Shown here: in pieces, positions 34,916 through 42,773 of the stretch
Position numbering within the stretch: the stretch's first letter is position 1
How the letters are laid out: every line of letters starts with the position of its first letter
Assembly: GCF_012027725.1 (NCBI RefSeq)
Contig: NZ_SJOU01000005.1
Location: 1-64,000, forward strand
Direction: 5' to 3'
Origin: Olsenella sp. SW781
GTDB lineage: Bacteria > Actinomycetota > Coriobacteriia > Coriobacteriales > Atopobiaceae
DNA: 64,000 nt
Position numbers and translations under genes: made by a program
The notes under the pieces: model-generated
What the model saw: the letters and a program-made list of their open reading frames with translations, nothing else
The model's database searches: none
What the model was told of the DNA's origin: nothing

Positions 34916-35569
34916 ATGAACGTCATCGTAGTGGGCGCGGGCCACATGGGACGCGGGCTCGCGGAGCGCCTGAGCCGCCAGGGGCACGGCGTCACCGTCA
35001 TAGACCGCGACGCCGAGGAGCTCGACGAGCTCGACGAGGGCTTTGCCGGCAGGCGCGTGGTCGGCGTGGGGTTTGACCGGAAGGTCCTCGCCGAGGCGGG
35101 GGTGGAGCGCGCGAGCGCCGTCATCGCCTGCACCTCGTCCGACGAGGCCAACGTCGTCATCGCGCGCATCGCCCGCGGGACGTACCGCGTGCCGCGCGTG
35201 ATCGCCCGGCTCTATGACATCAGCAAGGCCGAGACGTACCGCCGCCTGGGCATCCAGACCATCTCCACCACCGACTGGGGCATCCGCCACGCCTGCGAGC
35301 TCATCACCTACCAGGAGATGGACACGGTGCTGGAGATCGGGTCGGGGGACGTCCAGCTCGTGCGCAGCGACGTCCCGGCCCTTCTCGAGGGGCGCCCCGT
35401 GCGCGAGGTCACGGCCATCGGCGAGGTCGAGGTCGTGGCGGTGTCACGCAACAACGAGACCTTCATCCCCACCCTGGGGACCGTCCTTGAGCACGGGGAC
35501 GTCATCTACGCGGCCGTGGCGTCGAGCGCCTCGGCGAAGTTCCGCTACATGCTCGGCACGAGCGCGTAA
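34916..35569 (+). CDS. RCK (TrkA-N/TrkA-C) potassium-regulatory protein, first copy
   Basis: A 217-residue cytoplasmic protein with a Rossmann NAD-binding domain (VVGAGHMGRGLAERLSRQGHGVTVIDRD) and a TrkA-C domain at about 135-215. RCK proteins gate Trk/Ktr channels in response to nucleotides. It starts 5 bp after the ATPase stop with GAGGGGAGG upstream. No TrkH/KtrB channel gene is in the window. Confidence 0.92.
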   Translation: MNVIVVGAGHMGRGLAERLSRQGHGVTVIDRDAEELDELDEGFAGRRVVGVGFDRKVLAEAGVERASAVIACTSSDEANVVIARIARGTYRVPRVIARLYDISKAETYRRLGIQTISTTDWGIRHACELITYQEMDTVLEIGSGDVQLVRSDVPALLEGRPVREVTAIGEVEVVAVSRNNETFIPTLGTVLEHGDVIYAAVASSASAKFRYMLGTSA

Positions 35570-35578
35570 GGAGGGGCC

Positions 35579-36238
35579 ATGGACATCATCATCGTTGGCG
35601 GCGGGAAGACCGGAACCCATCTCGCGGCGCTGCTCGCCGAGGACGGCTACCGCATCCGCATCATCGAGTCCCGCAAGGGGCTCGTGCCCCGCCTGCGCGA
35701 CCAGTTCGGCGAGCGCGACGTCATCCTCGGCAACGGCGCCGACCCGCTCACCCTCGAGCGCGCCGGCATCCTCCACGCGGACGTCGTGGTGGCGGCGACG
35801 GGCTCTGACGAGGTCAATCTCGTGGTCTCCACCCTCGCCAAGATGGAGTACAACGTGAGCCGCGTGGTGGCGCGCGTGAACGACCCGGCCAACGCCTGGA
35901 TGTTCAACGAGTCCATGGGCGTCGACGTGGGCATCAACCAGGCGGACATCCTCGCGCGCTCCGTACAGGAGGGGCTCGACCTGAAAGACGTCTTCACGAT
36001 CCTGCGCCTTGGCAAGGACGGCCACGCCGTCGTGCGCGTGGAGGTGCGGCCTGGCTCGCGCGTCGTGGGCGAGGCGCTGCGCGACGTCAAGCTGCCCGGC
36101 CAGACCATCCTCGTTGCCATCGACCGCGAGGGCGACATCATCGTCCCCAAGGGGGGCACCCGCTTCGCCGCGGGCGACAAGATCATCGCCTTCACCGACG
36201 CCGAGGGGCGCTCGCGCCTCCACCGCGCCTTCGCCTAG
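35579..36238 (+). CDS. RCK (TrkA-N/TrkA-C) potassium-regulatory protein, second copy
   Basis: A 219-residue paralogue of the preceding gene: IVGGGKTGTHLAALLAEDGYRIRIIESR dinucleotide fold and a clear TrkA-C domain (VEVRPGSRVVGEALRDVKLPGQTILVAI). The two copies are diverged, so they may form a heteromeric ring equivalent to the two tandem RCK halves of E. coli TrkA. AAGGAGG precedes the ATG, 10 bp after the first copy. Confidence 0.92.
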   Translation: MDIIIVGGGKTGTHLAALLAEDGYRIRIIESRKGLVPRLRDQFGERDVILGNGADPLTLERAGILHADVVVAATGSDEVNLVVSTLAKMEYNVSRVVARVNDPANAWMFNESMGVDVGINQADILARSVQEGLDLKDVFTILRLGKDGHAVVRVEVRPGSRVVGEALRDVKLPGQTILVAIDREGDIIVPKGGTRFAAGDKIIAFTDAEGRSRLHRAFA

Positions 36239-36304
36239 GGAACATCCCAGAGGCGCGTTTTCGCCGGCAGGCGGCCTGCACAAGACTTTTGGCGGCGGAA
36301 TACG

Positions 36305-36341
36305 GCCCCCTCTCCTACGCTTGAGGCCGAGGAGAGGGGGC
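36305..36341 (+). promoter_or_regulatory. Hairpin that sequesters the ribosome site of the XRE gene
   Basis: Arms 36305-36316 and 36330-36341 pair perfectly over 12 bp (GCCCCCTCTCCT with AGGAGAGGGGGC) around a 13-base loop. The right arm is the Shine-Dalgarno of the GTG at 36347. If transcribed, it would hide the ribosome site; as DNA it could also be an operator. Confidence 0.6.
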
Positions 36342-36346
36342 TTGCC

Positions 36347-36958
36347 GTGGACATCTCCAACCAGATTAGACGCCATCGAACGGAGCGCGGCCTCTCGCAG
36401 GAGGAGCTTGCGCGGAGGCTCTACGTCTCGCGCAACACGATCTCGAACTGGGAGTGCGGGAGAACCTACCCCGACGCCCAGAGCCTCATGCTCATGAGCG
36501 CCCTCTTCGACGTCTCGATAGACTCCCTCGTGAAGGGCGACCTCCCCGAGATGCGCGAGATGGTCGAGTCCTGGGAGGCCCGCGCGATGCTGGCCCTCGA
36601 GTGGGTGGTGTGGGTCGGCGTCGGGCTCCTCATCCTGGTGATGGTCGTTGGCTCGAGGCTCTGGGGGCCCATCGTCCTTCTCGCCACGCTGCCCTTTGCC
36701 CTGCTTCTCACCATGGTCGACGCCGCGCTCGAGTCCTGGCAGGAGGAGCATGACATCTATGCGTATCGCGAGGCTCTCGACCTCGCGCGCGGAAAGGACC
36801 CCGGGCGCGGCAGGCGCGGAGCTTGGACGAGGTTCGTCGCGGCCTTTCGCGCGCTTGGCCCCTGGGTCAGGATGCTTCTCCTCTGGGGCTTCTTCCGGGG
36901 TGCTAGCGAGCTGGCCATGCCCCTCGTCCTGGGCATCCTGGACGCGCTGGGAATCTAG
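36347..36958 (+). CDS. XRE-family regulator with C-terminal membrane helices
   Basis: A 203-residue protein: N-terminal Cro/C1 helix-turn-helix (RGLSQEELARRLYVSRNTISNWECGRTYPD, residues about 5-62), a short linker and hydrophobic segments at about 82-103 and 106-126 plus a third near the C-terminus. Such membrane-tethered regulators are common in Firmicutes and Coriobacteriia, but their signals are mostly unknown. The start is GTG with AGGAGAGGGGG in the arm of a hairpin. It follows the cation module but has its own leader. Confidence 0.88.
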   Translation: MDISNQIRRHRTERGLSQEELARRLYVSRNTISNWECGRTYPDAQSLMLMSALFDVSIDSLVKGDLPEMREMVESWEARAMLALEWVVWVGVGLLILVMVVGSRLWGPIVLLATLPFALLLTMVDAALESWQEEHDIYAYREALDLARGKDPGRGRRGAWTRFVAAFRALGPWVRMLLLWGFFRGASELAMPLVLGILDALGI

Positions 36959-37079
36959 CCTCGGAGCGGCCCTCCGCCAAAACCTTGCGAAAGCATAAGG
37001 CGCGCGCAACCTTGCGCGATGGCACCCCGTCGACCGGCGCCGGACAATGGTCCCAGCAAACCGGAGAAAGGGGTCCTCG

Positions 37080-37187
37080 ATGATCCAGCAGCTCTACGTC
37101 CTTCTCGCCACGCTCGCCACCCTGGTCGTACTGGGGCCCATCGCGCTCTGGCCCGTTCTCGAGGAGCGCCTGGACGGAGCCAGGTAG
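37080..37187 (+). CDS. 35-residue single-helix membrane peptide
   Basis: ATG at 37080 with GGAGAAAGGGG eight bases upstream opens a 35-codon frame: MIQQLYVLLATLATLVVLG then PIALWPVLEERLDGAR. One transmembrane helix and a charged tail are evident. A hairpin at 37197-37254 follows within 10 bp, as expected for the end of a transcription unit. The size and place near a K+ module recall KdpF-type small subunits, but similarity to KdpF is not demonstrated. Confidence 0.6.
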   Translation: MIQQLYVLLATLATLVVLGPIALWPVLEERLDGAR

Positions 37188-37196
37188 CGGAGCCCA

Positions 37197-37254
37197 GGTC
37201 GCATAACCCGACATTTTTGGCTAAATCTCGCCGATTTTGTCAGGTTATGCGACC
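37197..37254. terminator. Hairpin of the CGCATAACC family, copy 2, between convergent genes
   Basis: Arms 37197-37213 and 37238-37254 pair over 17 bp with one mismatch. It shares arms and a similar loop with 20378-20429, inverted. It lies between the small membrane peptide (plus) and the nitroreductase (minus), so it can act as a bidirectional terminator. Confidence 0.7.
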
Positions 37255-37270
37255 CTGTCGGCACGGCCCT

Positions 37271-37849
37271 CTAGACGAGCAGGTCCTCCAGCCGCAGCTT
37301 GGGCACGCAGTGGGTACCGTCGGGCTCGCGCCAGTAGGCGAGGCCGTGCTCGGTGTCCGGGCCCTCGAGCAGGACCTTCTCGCCGCGTCCGCCCACGGCC
37401 AGCACGAGGGCGGGCACGAGCTCCTCCGGCAGCGCGAGCTCCTCGGCGAGGCCCGCGTCGAAGCTGCGGATCATGCAGCAGCCGAGGCCCCGCGCACAGG
37501 CGGCGAGCGCCATCGTCTGCGCCGCGATGCCCACGTCGATGAGGCGGACAGGATTGTCCGCAAGCTGGGCGGGAAGGCAGATGATCACGTAGCCGTGCGG
37601 GCGCTCCCCCGGGGCGGGCCCGTCCCAGTCCCGATAGAGCGCCGCCCAGCGCAGGTGGCCGAACACGGCGTCGCACGCGTCGCGCTCCCCGACCACGCGG
37701 AAGCGCAGCGCCTGCATGTTGTTGCCGCACGGGGCGAGGCGCGCCGCGTCGACGAGCCCCTCGAGCACCGTCTTGCCCACCTGGCGGTCGCTGAAGCGCC
37801 GATAGGTCCGCGACGCCGCCACGAGGTCCCTGAACTCCATCCCGTTCAT
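37271..37849 (-). CDS. Nitroreductase-family flavoprotein
   Basis: A 192-residue FMN-dependent oxidoreductase. The N-terminal ASRTYRRFSDRQV, LVDAARLAPCGNNMQALRF and IDVGIAAQTMALAACARGLGCCMI segments are the nitroreductase FMN-binding signatures. The physiological substrate is unknown. The start ending at 37849 has GAGGGGAG upstream; a longer upstream frame enters a hairpin and lacks support. Confidence 0.88.
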   Translation of the reverse strand: MNGMEFRDLVAASRTYRRFSDRQVGKTVLEGLVDAARLAPCGNNMQALRFRVVGERDACDAVFGHLRWAALYRDWDGPAPGERPHGYVIICLPAQLADNPVRLIDVGIAAQTMALAACARGLGCCMIRSFDAGLAEELALPEELVPALVLAVGGRGEKVLLEGPDTEHGLAYWREPDGTHCVPKLRLEDLLV

Positions 37850-37876
37850 CCAGCTCCCCTCTCTGTCCGTCATTTT

Positions 37877-37968
37877 GGGACGTGTTTTTTCTTGCAGCAA
37901 ATTTGGGACAGGTTTCCGCGCTCCCGCCAAGACCTGTCCCGTTTTCTCTGAGAGAGAAAACACGTCCC
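37877..37968 (-). terminator. Nested inverted repeats after the HAD phosphatase gene
   Basis: Outer arms 37877-37892 and 37953-37968 (16 bp, one mismatch) enclose inner arms 37905-37913 and 37932-37940 (GGGACAGGT and complement, 9 bp). Both arms carry GGGAC. T-runs flank the outer arms on each strand. It lies between the phosphatase stop and the nitroreductase start, both on the minus strand. Confidence 0.65.
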
Positions 37969-37972
37969 CTTT

Positions 37973-38809
37973 TTACAGAAGGCCGAGGCGGGCGCAGGCG
38001 TTCCAGATGCCGTCGTCGTCGACGTGGTCGGTCACGTACGTCGCGGCGGCGAGCGCCTCGTCGTTGCCGTTGCCCATGGCCACGGACGTCCCCACGGCGC
38101 GGAACATGTCCACGTCGTTGCCGCCGTCGCCGAAGGCCACGCACTCCTCGGGCGCAAGCCCCAGCTCCTCCATCACGATCCGCACGCCCACGTCCTTGCC
38201 GCCGGAGTCCGGCATGACGTCGGCAAAGACGTCCGACCAGCGCGTGGCCTTGCAGTGGCGCGTCTGGTCGAGAAGGACGCGCTCCTCGCCGGGGTCGACG
38301 AAGAGGTTCAGCTGGTAGACGTCGTTCCTGAGGGCCTGCTCGACGTCGCCCGCCTCGTAGTGGTTGTGCGTGAGCTCGGTCATCTCCCGCAGGCGGTCGT
38401 CCTCGGCGTGCGCGTACATGCGGCCGCGCTCCATGAAGAGGCAGTTGTAGAGGCCGGCCTGCGTCTGGCGCACCGCCGTCTCCACGTCGCGCGGGTCGAG
38501 CGGGTTGGAGTGCACCGTGCGCCCGCCCACCTCGACGAGCTGGCCGTTGAAGGTCACGAACGCCTTGAAGTCGGCGAGATCGACCTTGTCGAGCAGGTAG
38601 TGCGTGCGCCCCGTGGCCAGGATCGGCATGACGCCCGCCTCGGCGAGCCGACGGATGGCCTCGCGCGTGGAGGCGGGCTCGGCGTCCTGCGAGAGGCTGA
38701 GCATCGTGCCGTCCACGTCGAAGAAGGCGGCACGGATCGGGGCCGGCGTAGCCCAAGAACCGCGTGCGGCGGGCGTGGGGCCGAGGCTCTTCTCGCCCAC
38801 GCGCGTCAC
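37973..38809 (-). CDS. Cof-type HAD-superfamily phosphatase
   Basis: A 278-residue HAD phosphatase: FFDVDGTMLSL, ATGRTHYLLDK, conserved lysine in DSGGKDVGVRIVMEELGL and FGDGGNDVDMFRAVG. The C2B cap indicates sugar phosphate or cofactor phosphate substrates. The GTG ending at 38809 overlaps the aminotransferase stop (GTGA), indicating coupling; another GTG nine bases downstream is an alternative. The N-terminal 30 residues before the HAD core are low in similarity. It is a paralogue of the 7.1-kb and 61-kb phosphatases. Confidence 0.85.
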   Translation of the reverse strand: MTRVGEKSLGPTPAARGSWATPAPIRAAFFDVDGTMLSLSQDAEPASTREAIRRLAEAGVMPILATGRTHYLLDKVDLADFKAFVTFNGQLVEVGGRTVHSNPLDPRDVETAVRQTQAGLYNCLFMERGRMYAHAEDDRLREMTELTHNHYEAGDVEQALRNDVYQLNLFVDPGEERVLLDQTRHCKATRWSDVFADVMPDSGGKDVGVRIVMEELGLAPEECVAFGDGGNDVDMFRAVGTSVAMGNGNDEALAAATYVTDHVDDDGIWNACARLGLL

Positions 38810-39966
38810 ATCCCCGCCGCGGCGATGGCGGCCACGGCCTCGCGGAGCTCGTCGGGCGGCATCACGAGCGCCATGCGGACATAGCCCTCGCCCGAGGGGC
38901 CGAAGCTCGCGCCCGGGGTCACGATCACGCCGGAGCGCTCCATGAGCTCGAGCGCGAAGGCCATCGAGTCGGTCCCGCCGCCCGGGATGCGCGCCCACAC
39001 GAACATCGAGCCGTGGGCGTTGGGGCGCTCCCAGCCGATTGCCTCGAGGCCGTCGCAGAGGGCGTCGCGGCGCTCCTGGTAGAGCAGGCGCTGGTGCTCA
39101 ACGGAGTCGCGCGGGCCCGTGAGCGCCGCGATAGCAGCGTCCTGCTCGGGGTAGAACATGCCAAAGTCCACCTGGCCGCGGAGCTTGCGCGCGGCCGCCA
39201 CCACGTCGGGGCGACCCACGAGGAAGGACAGGCGCGCGCCCGTCACGTTGAAGGACTTGGAGAGCGAGAGGAACTCGACGCCCACCTCGGCCGCGCCGGG
39301 ATACGCCAGGAAGGATCCGCCCGGCTCGCCGTCGAAGACGATGTCGGAGTACGCGTTGTCGTGGATGATCACGAGGTCGTGCGCGCGGGCGAAGGCGATC
39401 GCCTCCTCGTAGACCTCCGGCGTGCCCACCGAGCCCACGGGGTTGGCGGGAAGCGAGAGGATCAGGTACTTGGCGGCGTCGGCGACCTCCGCCGGAACCT
39501 CCGAGAGGCACGGCAGGAAGTCGTGCTCGGCGGTGAGCGGATAGTAGGCGGGACGGGCCCCGGCGAGCAGCGTGGCGTTCTGGAAGACGGGATAGCACGG
39601 GTCGGGCACGAGGCCGACCTCGCCCGGGTCGGCGAGCGCGGCGCAGACGTAGCCCAGGCCCTCCTGCGTGCCGCGGCAGCTCATGACCATGTCGGGCGTC
39701 ACGCCCGCCACGCCGAAGCGGTCCTCGTAGTAGGAGCAGACGGCGGCGAGAAGCTCGTCCTTGTCGTGCAGCGAGTACTTCCAGTTGGCGGGGTCCGCCG
39801 CGCTCTCGCGCAGCGCCTCGACCACATGCGTCGGCGGCTCGAAGTCGGGCGTGCCCACGGAGAGGTCGTACACGCGCCGCCCCTCCGCCTCGAGCGCGCG
39901 CCGCCGCGCGTTGAGCGCCGCGAACACCTCGTCGCCGAACAGGTCAAGTCGCCTGGAGAAATTCAT
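38806..39966 (-). CDS. PLP-dependent class I/II aminotransferase (LL-DAP aminotransferase-like)
   Basis: A 386-residue fold-type I aminotransferase with the Schiff-base lysine in EFLSLSKSFNVTGARLSF, SCRGTQEGLGYV, the substrate-site LPANPVG in place of the usual NPTG, and HDNAYSDIVFDG. The overall pattern most resembles the LL-diaminopimelate/alanine-aspartate aminotransferase group. Exact amino donor is uncertain. GGGAGGGG precedes the ATG ending at 39966; the HAD gene downstream overlaps it. Confidence 0.82.
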   Translation of the reverse strand: MNFSRRLDLFGDEVFAALNARRRALEAEGRRVYDLSVGTPDFEPPTHVVEALRESAADPANWKYSLHDKDELLAAVCSYYEDRFGVAGVTPDMVMSCRGTQEGLGYVCAALADPGEVGLVPDPCYPVFQNATLLAGARPAYYPLTAEHDFLPCLSEVPAEVADAAKYLILSLPANPVGSVGTPEVYEEAIAFARAHDLVIIHDNAYSDIVFDGEPGGSFLAYPGAAEVGVEFLSLSKSFNVTGARLSFLVGRPDVVAAARKLRGQVDFGMFYPEQDAAIAALTGPRDSVEHQRLLYQERRDALCDGLEAIGWERPNAHGSMFVWARIPGGGTDSMAFALELMERSGVIVTPGASFGPSGEGYVRMALVMPPDELREAVAAIAAAGM

Positions 39967-40168
39967 GTGGCCCCTCCCGTGCTCTCGTGACGGGGCGCCG
40001 GGACGCCCCGTCACCCGTCTCCTCTGTCAGAGAACTCTACTCCTTGGCCGGTGCCTGCCGCTCGCCGTCCCGCTCACAGAAACATCAATGTCAATTTGAG
40101 CCAATGCTTTTTCCTGACGCGTTTTGCCTACCTGCACGGATATGGCTTATCGACAGCATTTCGACTGG

Positions 40169-40219
40169 TTGTCAACAATATCTTGTGTTTTTGTTAATGC
40201 CACACCACCACCAGTTGTG
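40169..40219 (+). promoter_or_regulatory. nrdD promoter with NrdR box
   Basis: TTGTCA (40169-40174) and GTTAAT (40193-40198) with an 18-bp spacer form a plausible promoter. CAACAATATCTTGTGT at 40173-40188 matches the NrdR consensus ACACWATATNTWGTGT at 14 of 16 positions and lies across the spacer. A weaker dyad at 40202-40219 (ACACC...GTTGTG) is about 31 bp further, the usual distance for paired NrdR boxes. No nrdR gene is in the window. The remaining 5' region holds nothing else I recognise. Confidence 0.7.
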
Positions 40220-40298
40220 CCATAGTAGTCCGTGCACAACTACGAGGACATACGCGCCGAGCTGGGCGGCGCCCATGAGGAAAGCGAGAGGGACGGCC

Positions 40299-42521
40299 AT
40301 GAAGATCATCAAGCGCAACGGCTCGGAGGTCACCTTCGACATCTCCAAGATCGAGAACGCCATCCGCGCCGCCAACAGCGAGGTCCCCGCGGAGGAGCGC
40401 CTCACCGAGCGCGAGATCAAGTTCGCCTCCCTCAACGTCACCGACGAGTGCATGGAGGCCGGCCACACCGTCACCGTCGAGGAGGTCCAGGACCTCGTCG
40501 AGGACCAGCTCATGGGCCTGCACCACTTCGAGGTGGCCCGCAAGTACATCATCTACCGCTACGTGCAGAACCAGAAGCGCCACAAGAACACGACCGACGA
40601 CAAGATCCTCGCCCTCATCGAGTGCAACAACGAGGAGGTCAAGCAGGAGAACTCCAACAAGAACCCCACGGTCGTCTCCGTGCAGCGCGACTACATGGCC
40701 GGCGAGGTCTCCAAGGACCTCACCATGCGCGAGCTGCTCCCCGCGGACATCGTCGAGGCCCACAACGAGGGCATCATCCACTTCCACGACTCGGACTACT
40801 TCGCCCAGCACATGCACAACTGCGACCTCGTGAACCTCGAGGACATGCTGCAGAACGGCACCGTGATCTCCGGCACGCTCATCGAGCGCCCGCACAGCTT
40901 CTCCACCGCCTGCAACATCGCCACGCAGATCATCGCCCAGGTGGCCTCCTGCCAGTACGGCGGCCAGTCCATCTCGCTCACGCACCTCGCGCCCTTCGTC
41001 GACGTCTCGCGCCAGAAGATCCGCCGCCAGGTGGAGGCCGAGATGGCGGCCATCGGCGTTGATCCGGGCGAGGAGAAGATCTCCGAGATCGTCGAGGGTC
41101 GCGTCCGCGAGGAGATCTCGCGCGGCGTGCAGACCATCCAGTACCAGGTGGTCACCCTCATGACCACCAACGGCCAGGCGCCGTTCATCACGGTCTTCAT
41201 GTACCTCAACGAGGCCAAGAACGAGCGCGAGAAGGCCGACCTCGCCATGTGCATCGAGGAGATGCTGCGCCAGCGCTACCAGGGCGTCAAGAACGAGGAG
41301 GGCGTCTGGATCACCCCGGCCTTCCCGAAGCTCATCTACGTGCTCGAGGAGGACAACGTCCGCGAGGGCACCCCGTACTTCTACCTCACCAAGCTCGCGG
41401 CCAAGTGCACGGCCAAGCGCATGGTGCCGGACTACATCTCCGAGAAGAAGATGAAGGAGTTCAAGCTCTCCAAGGGCGAGACCGAGGGCAACGGCGACTG
41501 CTACACCTGCATGGGCTGCCGCTCCTTCCTCACGCCCGACCGCTCGGGCAACGGCTATGACAACGTGTCCAACGCGGGCAACTGGGAGCCGGGCAAGCCG
41601 AAGTACTACGGCCGCTTCAACCAGGGCGTCGTGACGATCAACCTCGTCGACGTGGCGCTCTCCGCCAAGGGCGACATGGACGAGTTCTGGCGGATCTTCG
41701 ACGAGCGCCTGGAGCTCTGCCACCGCGGCCTGCGCTGCCGCCACGAGCGCCTGCTCGGCACCACCTCCGACGCCGCGCCGATCCTCTGGCAGTACGGCGC
41801 CCTCGCGCGCCTCAAGAAGGGCGAGACGATCGACAGGCTCCTCTACGGCGGCTACTCCACGATCAGCCTCGGCTACGCGGGCCTCTACGAGTGCGTCAAG
41901 GCCATGACCGGCCACAGCCACACCGACAAGGAGGCCACGCCGTTCGCGCTCGCCGTCATGCAGCACATGAACGACAAGTGCGCCGAGTGGAAGGCCGCCG
42001 AGAACATCGACTACTCGCTCTACGGCACCCCGATCGAGTCCACCACGTACAAGTTCGCCAAGTGCCTGCAGCGCCGCTTTGGCATCATCCCGGGCATCAC
42101 GGACAAGGGCTACATCACCAACAGCTACCACGTCCACGTGACCGAGCCGATCGACGCCTTCACCAAGCTGCGCTTTGAGTCCGAGTTCCAGCGCCTCTCC
42201 CCCGGCGGCGCCATCTCCTACGTGGAGGTGCCGGACATGCAGGACAACCTCGAGGCCGTCATCTCCGTCATGCAGTACATCTACGACCACATCATGTACG
42301 CCGAGCTCAACACCAAGAGCGACTACTGCCAGGTGTGCGGCTACGACGGAGAGATCCAGATCGTGGAGGACGACGGCAAGCTCGTCTGGGAGTGCCCGCA
42401 CTGCCACAACCGCGACCAGTCCAAGATGAACGTGGCGAGAAGGACGTGCGGCTACATCGGCACCCAGTTCTGGAACCAGGGCCGCACCGAGGAGATCAAG
42501 GACCGCGTGCTGCACCTGTAG
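40299..42521 (+). CDS. nrdD: Anaerobic ribonucleoside-triphosphate reductase
   Basis: A 740-residue class III ribonucleotide reductase making deoxyribonucleotides without oxygen. It has an N-terminal ATP cone (KIIKRNGSEVTFDISKIENAI), the catalytic barrel, a C-terminal zinc ribbon (CQVCGYDG and CPHCHN) and the glycyl-radical loop RRTCGYIGTQFWNQGR. The ATG at 40299 is preferred over upstream in-frame starts because GAGAGGGAC precedes it and the family begins there. The activase nrdG lies 1.4 kb downstream, after an unrelated gene. Confidence 0.97.
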   Translation: MKIIKRNGSEVTFDISKIENAIRAANSEVPAEERLTEREIKFASLNVTDECMEAGHTVTVEEVQDLVEDQLMGLHHFEVARKYIIYRYVQNQKRHKNTTDDKILALIECNNEEVKQENSNKNPTVVSVQRDYMAGEVSKDLTMRELLPADIVEAHNEGIIHFHDSDYFAQHMHNCDLVNLEDMLQNGTVISGTLIERPHSFSTACNIATQIIAQVASCQYGGQSISLTHLAPFVDVSRQKIRRQVEAEMAAIGVDPGEEKISEIVEGRVREEISRGVQTIQYQVVTLMTTNGQAPFITVFMYLNEAKNEREKADLAMCIEEMLRQRYQGVKNEEGVWITPAFPKLIYVLEEDNVREGTPYFYLTKLAAKCTAKRMVPDYISEKKMKEFKLSKGETEGNGDCYTCMGCRSFLTPDRSGNGYDNVSNAGNWEPGKPKYYGRFNQGVVTINLVDVALSAKGDMDEFWRIFDERLELCHRGLRCRHERLLGTTSDAAPILWQYGALARLKKGETIDRLLYGGYSTISLGYAGLYECVKAMTGHSHTDKEATPFALAVMQHMNDKCAEWKAAENIDYSLYGTPIESTTYKFAKCLQRRFGIIPGITDKGYITNSYHVHVTEPIDAFTKLRFESEFQRLSPGGAISYVEVPDMQDNLEAVISVMQYIYDHIMYAELNTKSDYCQVCGYDGEIQIVEDDGKLVWECPHCHNRDQSKMNVARRTCGYIGTQFWNQGRTEEIKDRVLHL

Positions 42522-42535
42522 GCCTGTCCGGCGGA

Positions 42536-42606
42536 ACCCGAGGATACGGCCCCGTGCTCAAACAGCTTGCTGCGCAAGAACTGCGCGCGGGACCGTATCC
42601 TCGGGT
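42536..42606. repeat. Conserved-core hairpin element, copy 1
   Basis: Outer arms 42536-42549 and 42593-42606 (14 bp, perfect) surround a 43-base core beginning CCCCGTGCTCAAACAG and ending CTGCGCGCGGGA. The same core, with a compensatory base-pair change, occurs at 56971-57011 inside a different outer stem. Located 14 bp after the nrdD stop. Confidence 0.85.
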
Positions 42607-42666
42607 CCCGCGCGCAGCGTTATCTAGGTGTGGCACGTGGACCTTGGCCCTGCCGCATCCCTTCGG

Positions 42667-42747
42667 TTCTTCTCGGTGGGCAAGGTGCTATACTGAGCTC
42701 GCAAGCCCCGTGATGACCGCTGGTTTCCATGTCACCGGGGCATTTTC
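42667..42747 (+). promoter_or_regulatory. Promoter-like site and hairpin before the HEPN-NTF2 gene
   Basis: TATACT at 42689-42694 is a good -10; the hexamer TTCTTC at 42667-42672 (part of the dispersed decamer) is 16 bp upstream. A bulged GCCCCG/CGGGGC hairpin (about 42705-42741) followed by ATTTTCG resembles an intrinsic terminator between this promoter and the gene. It may attenuate expression or end nrdD transcripts. Confidence 0.45.
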
Positions 42748-42773
42748 GTATCTATTGACCAGGAGGGAGGGCC

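Noticed and set aside
32032-35169. 1,045-codon antisense frame opposite the P-type ATPase and first RCK gene
   Set aside because: His/Arg/Gly-rich composition without motifs; mirrors codon bias of the real genes on plus.
40194-42515. Antisense frame across nrdD
   Set aside because: Composition artefact; nrdD is unmistakable on plus.
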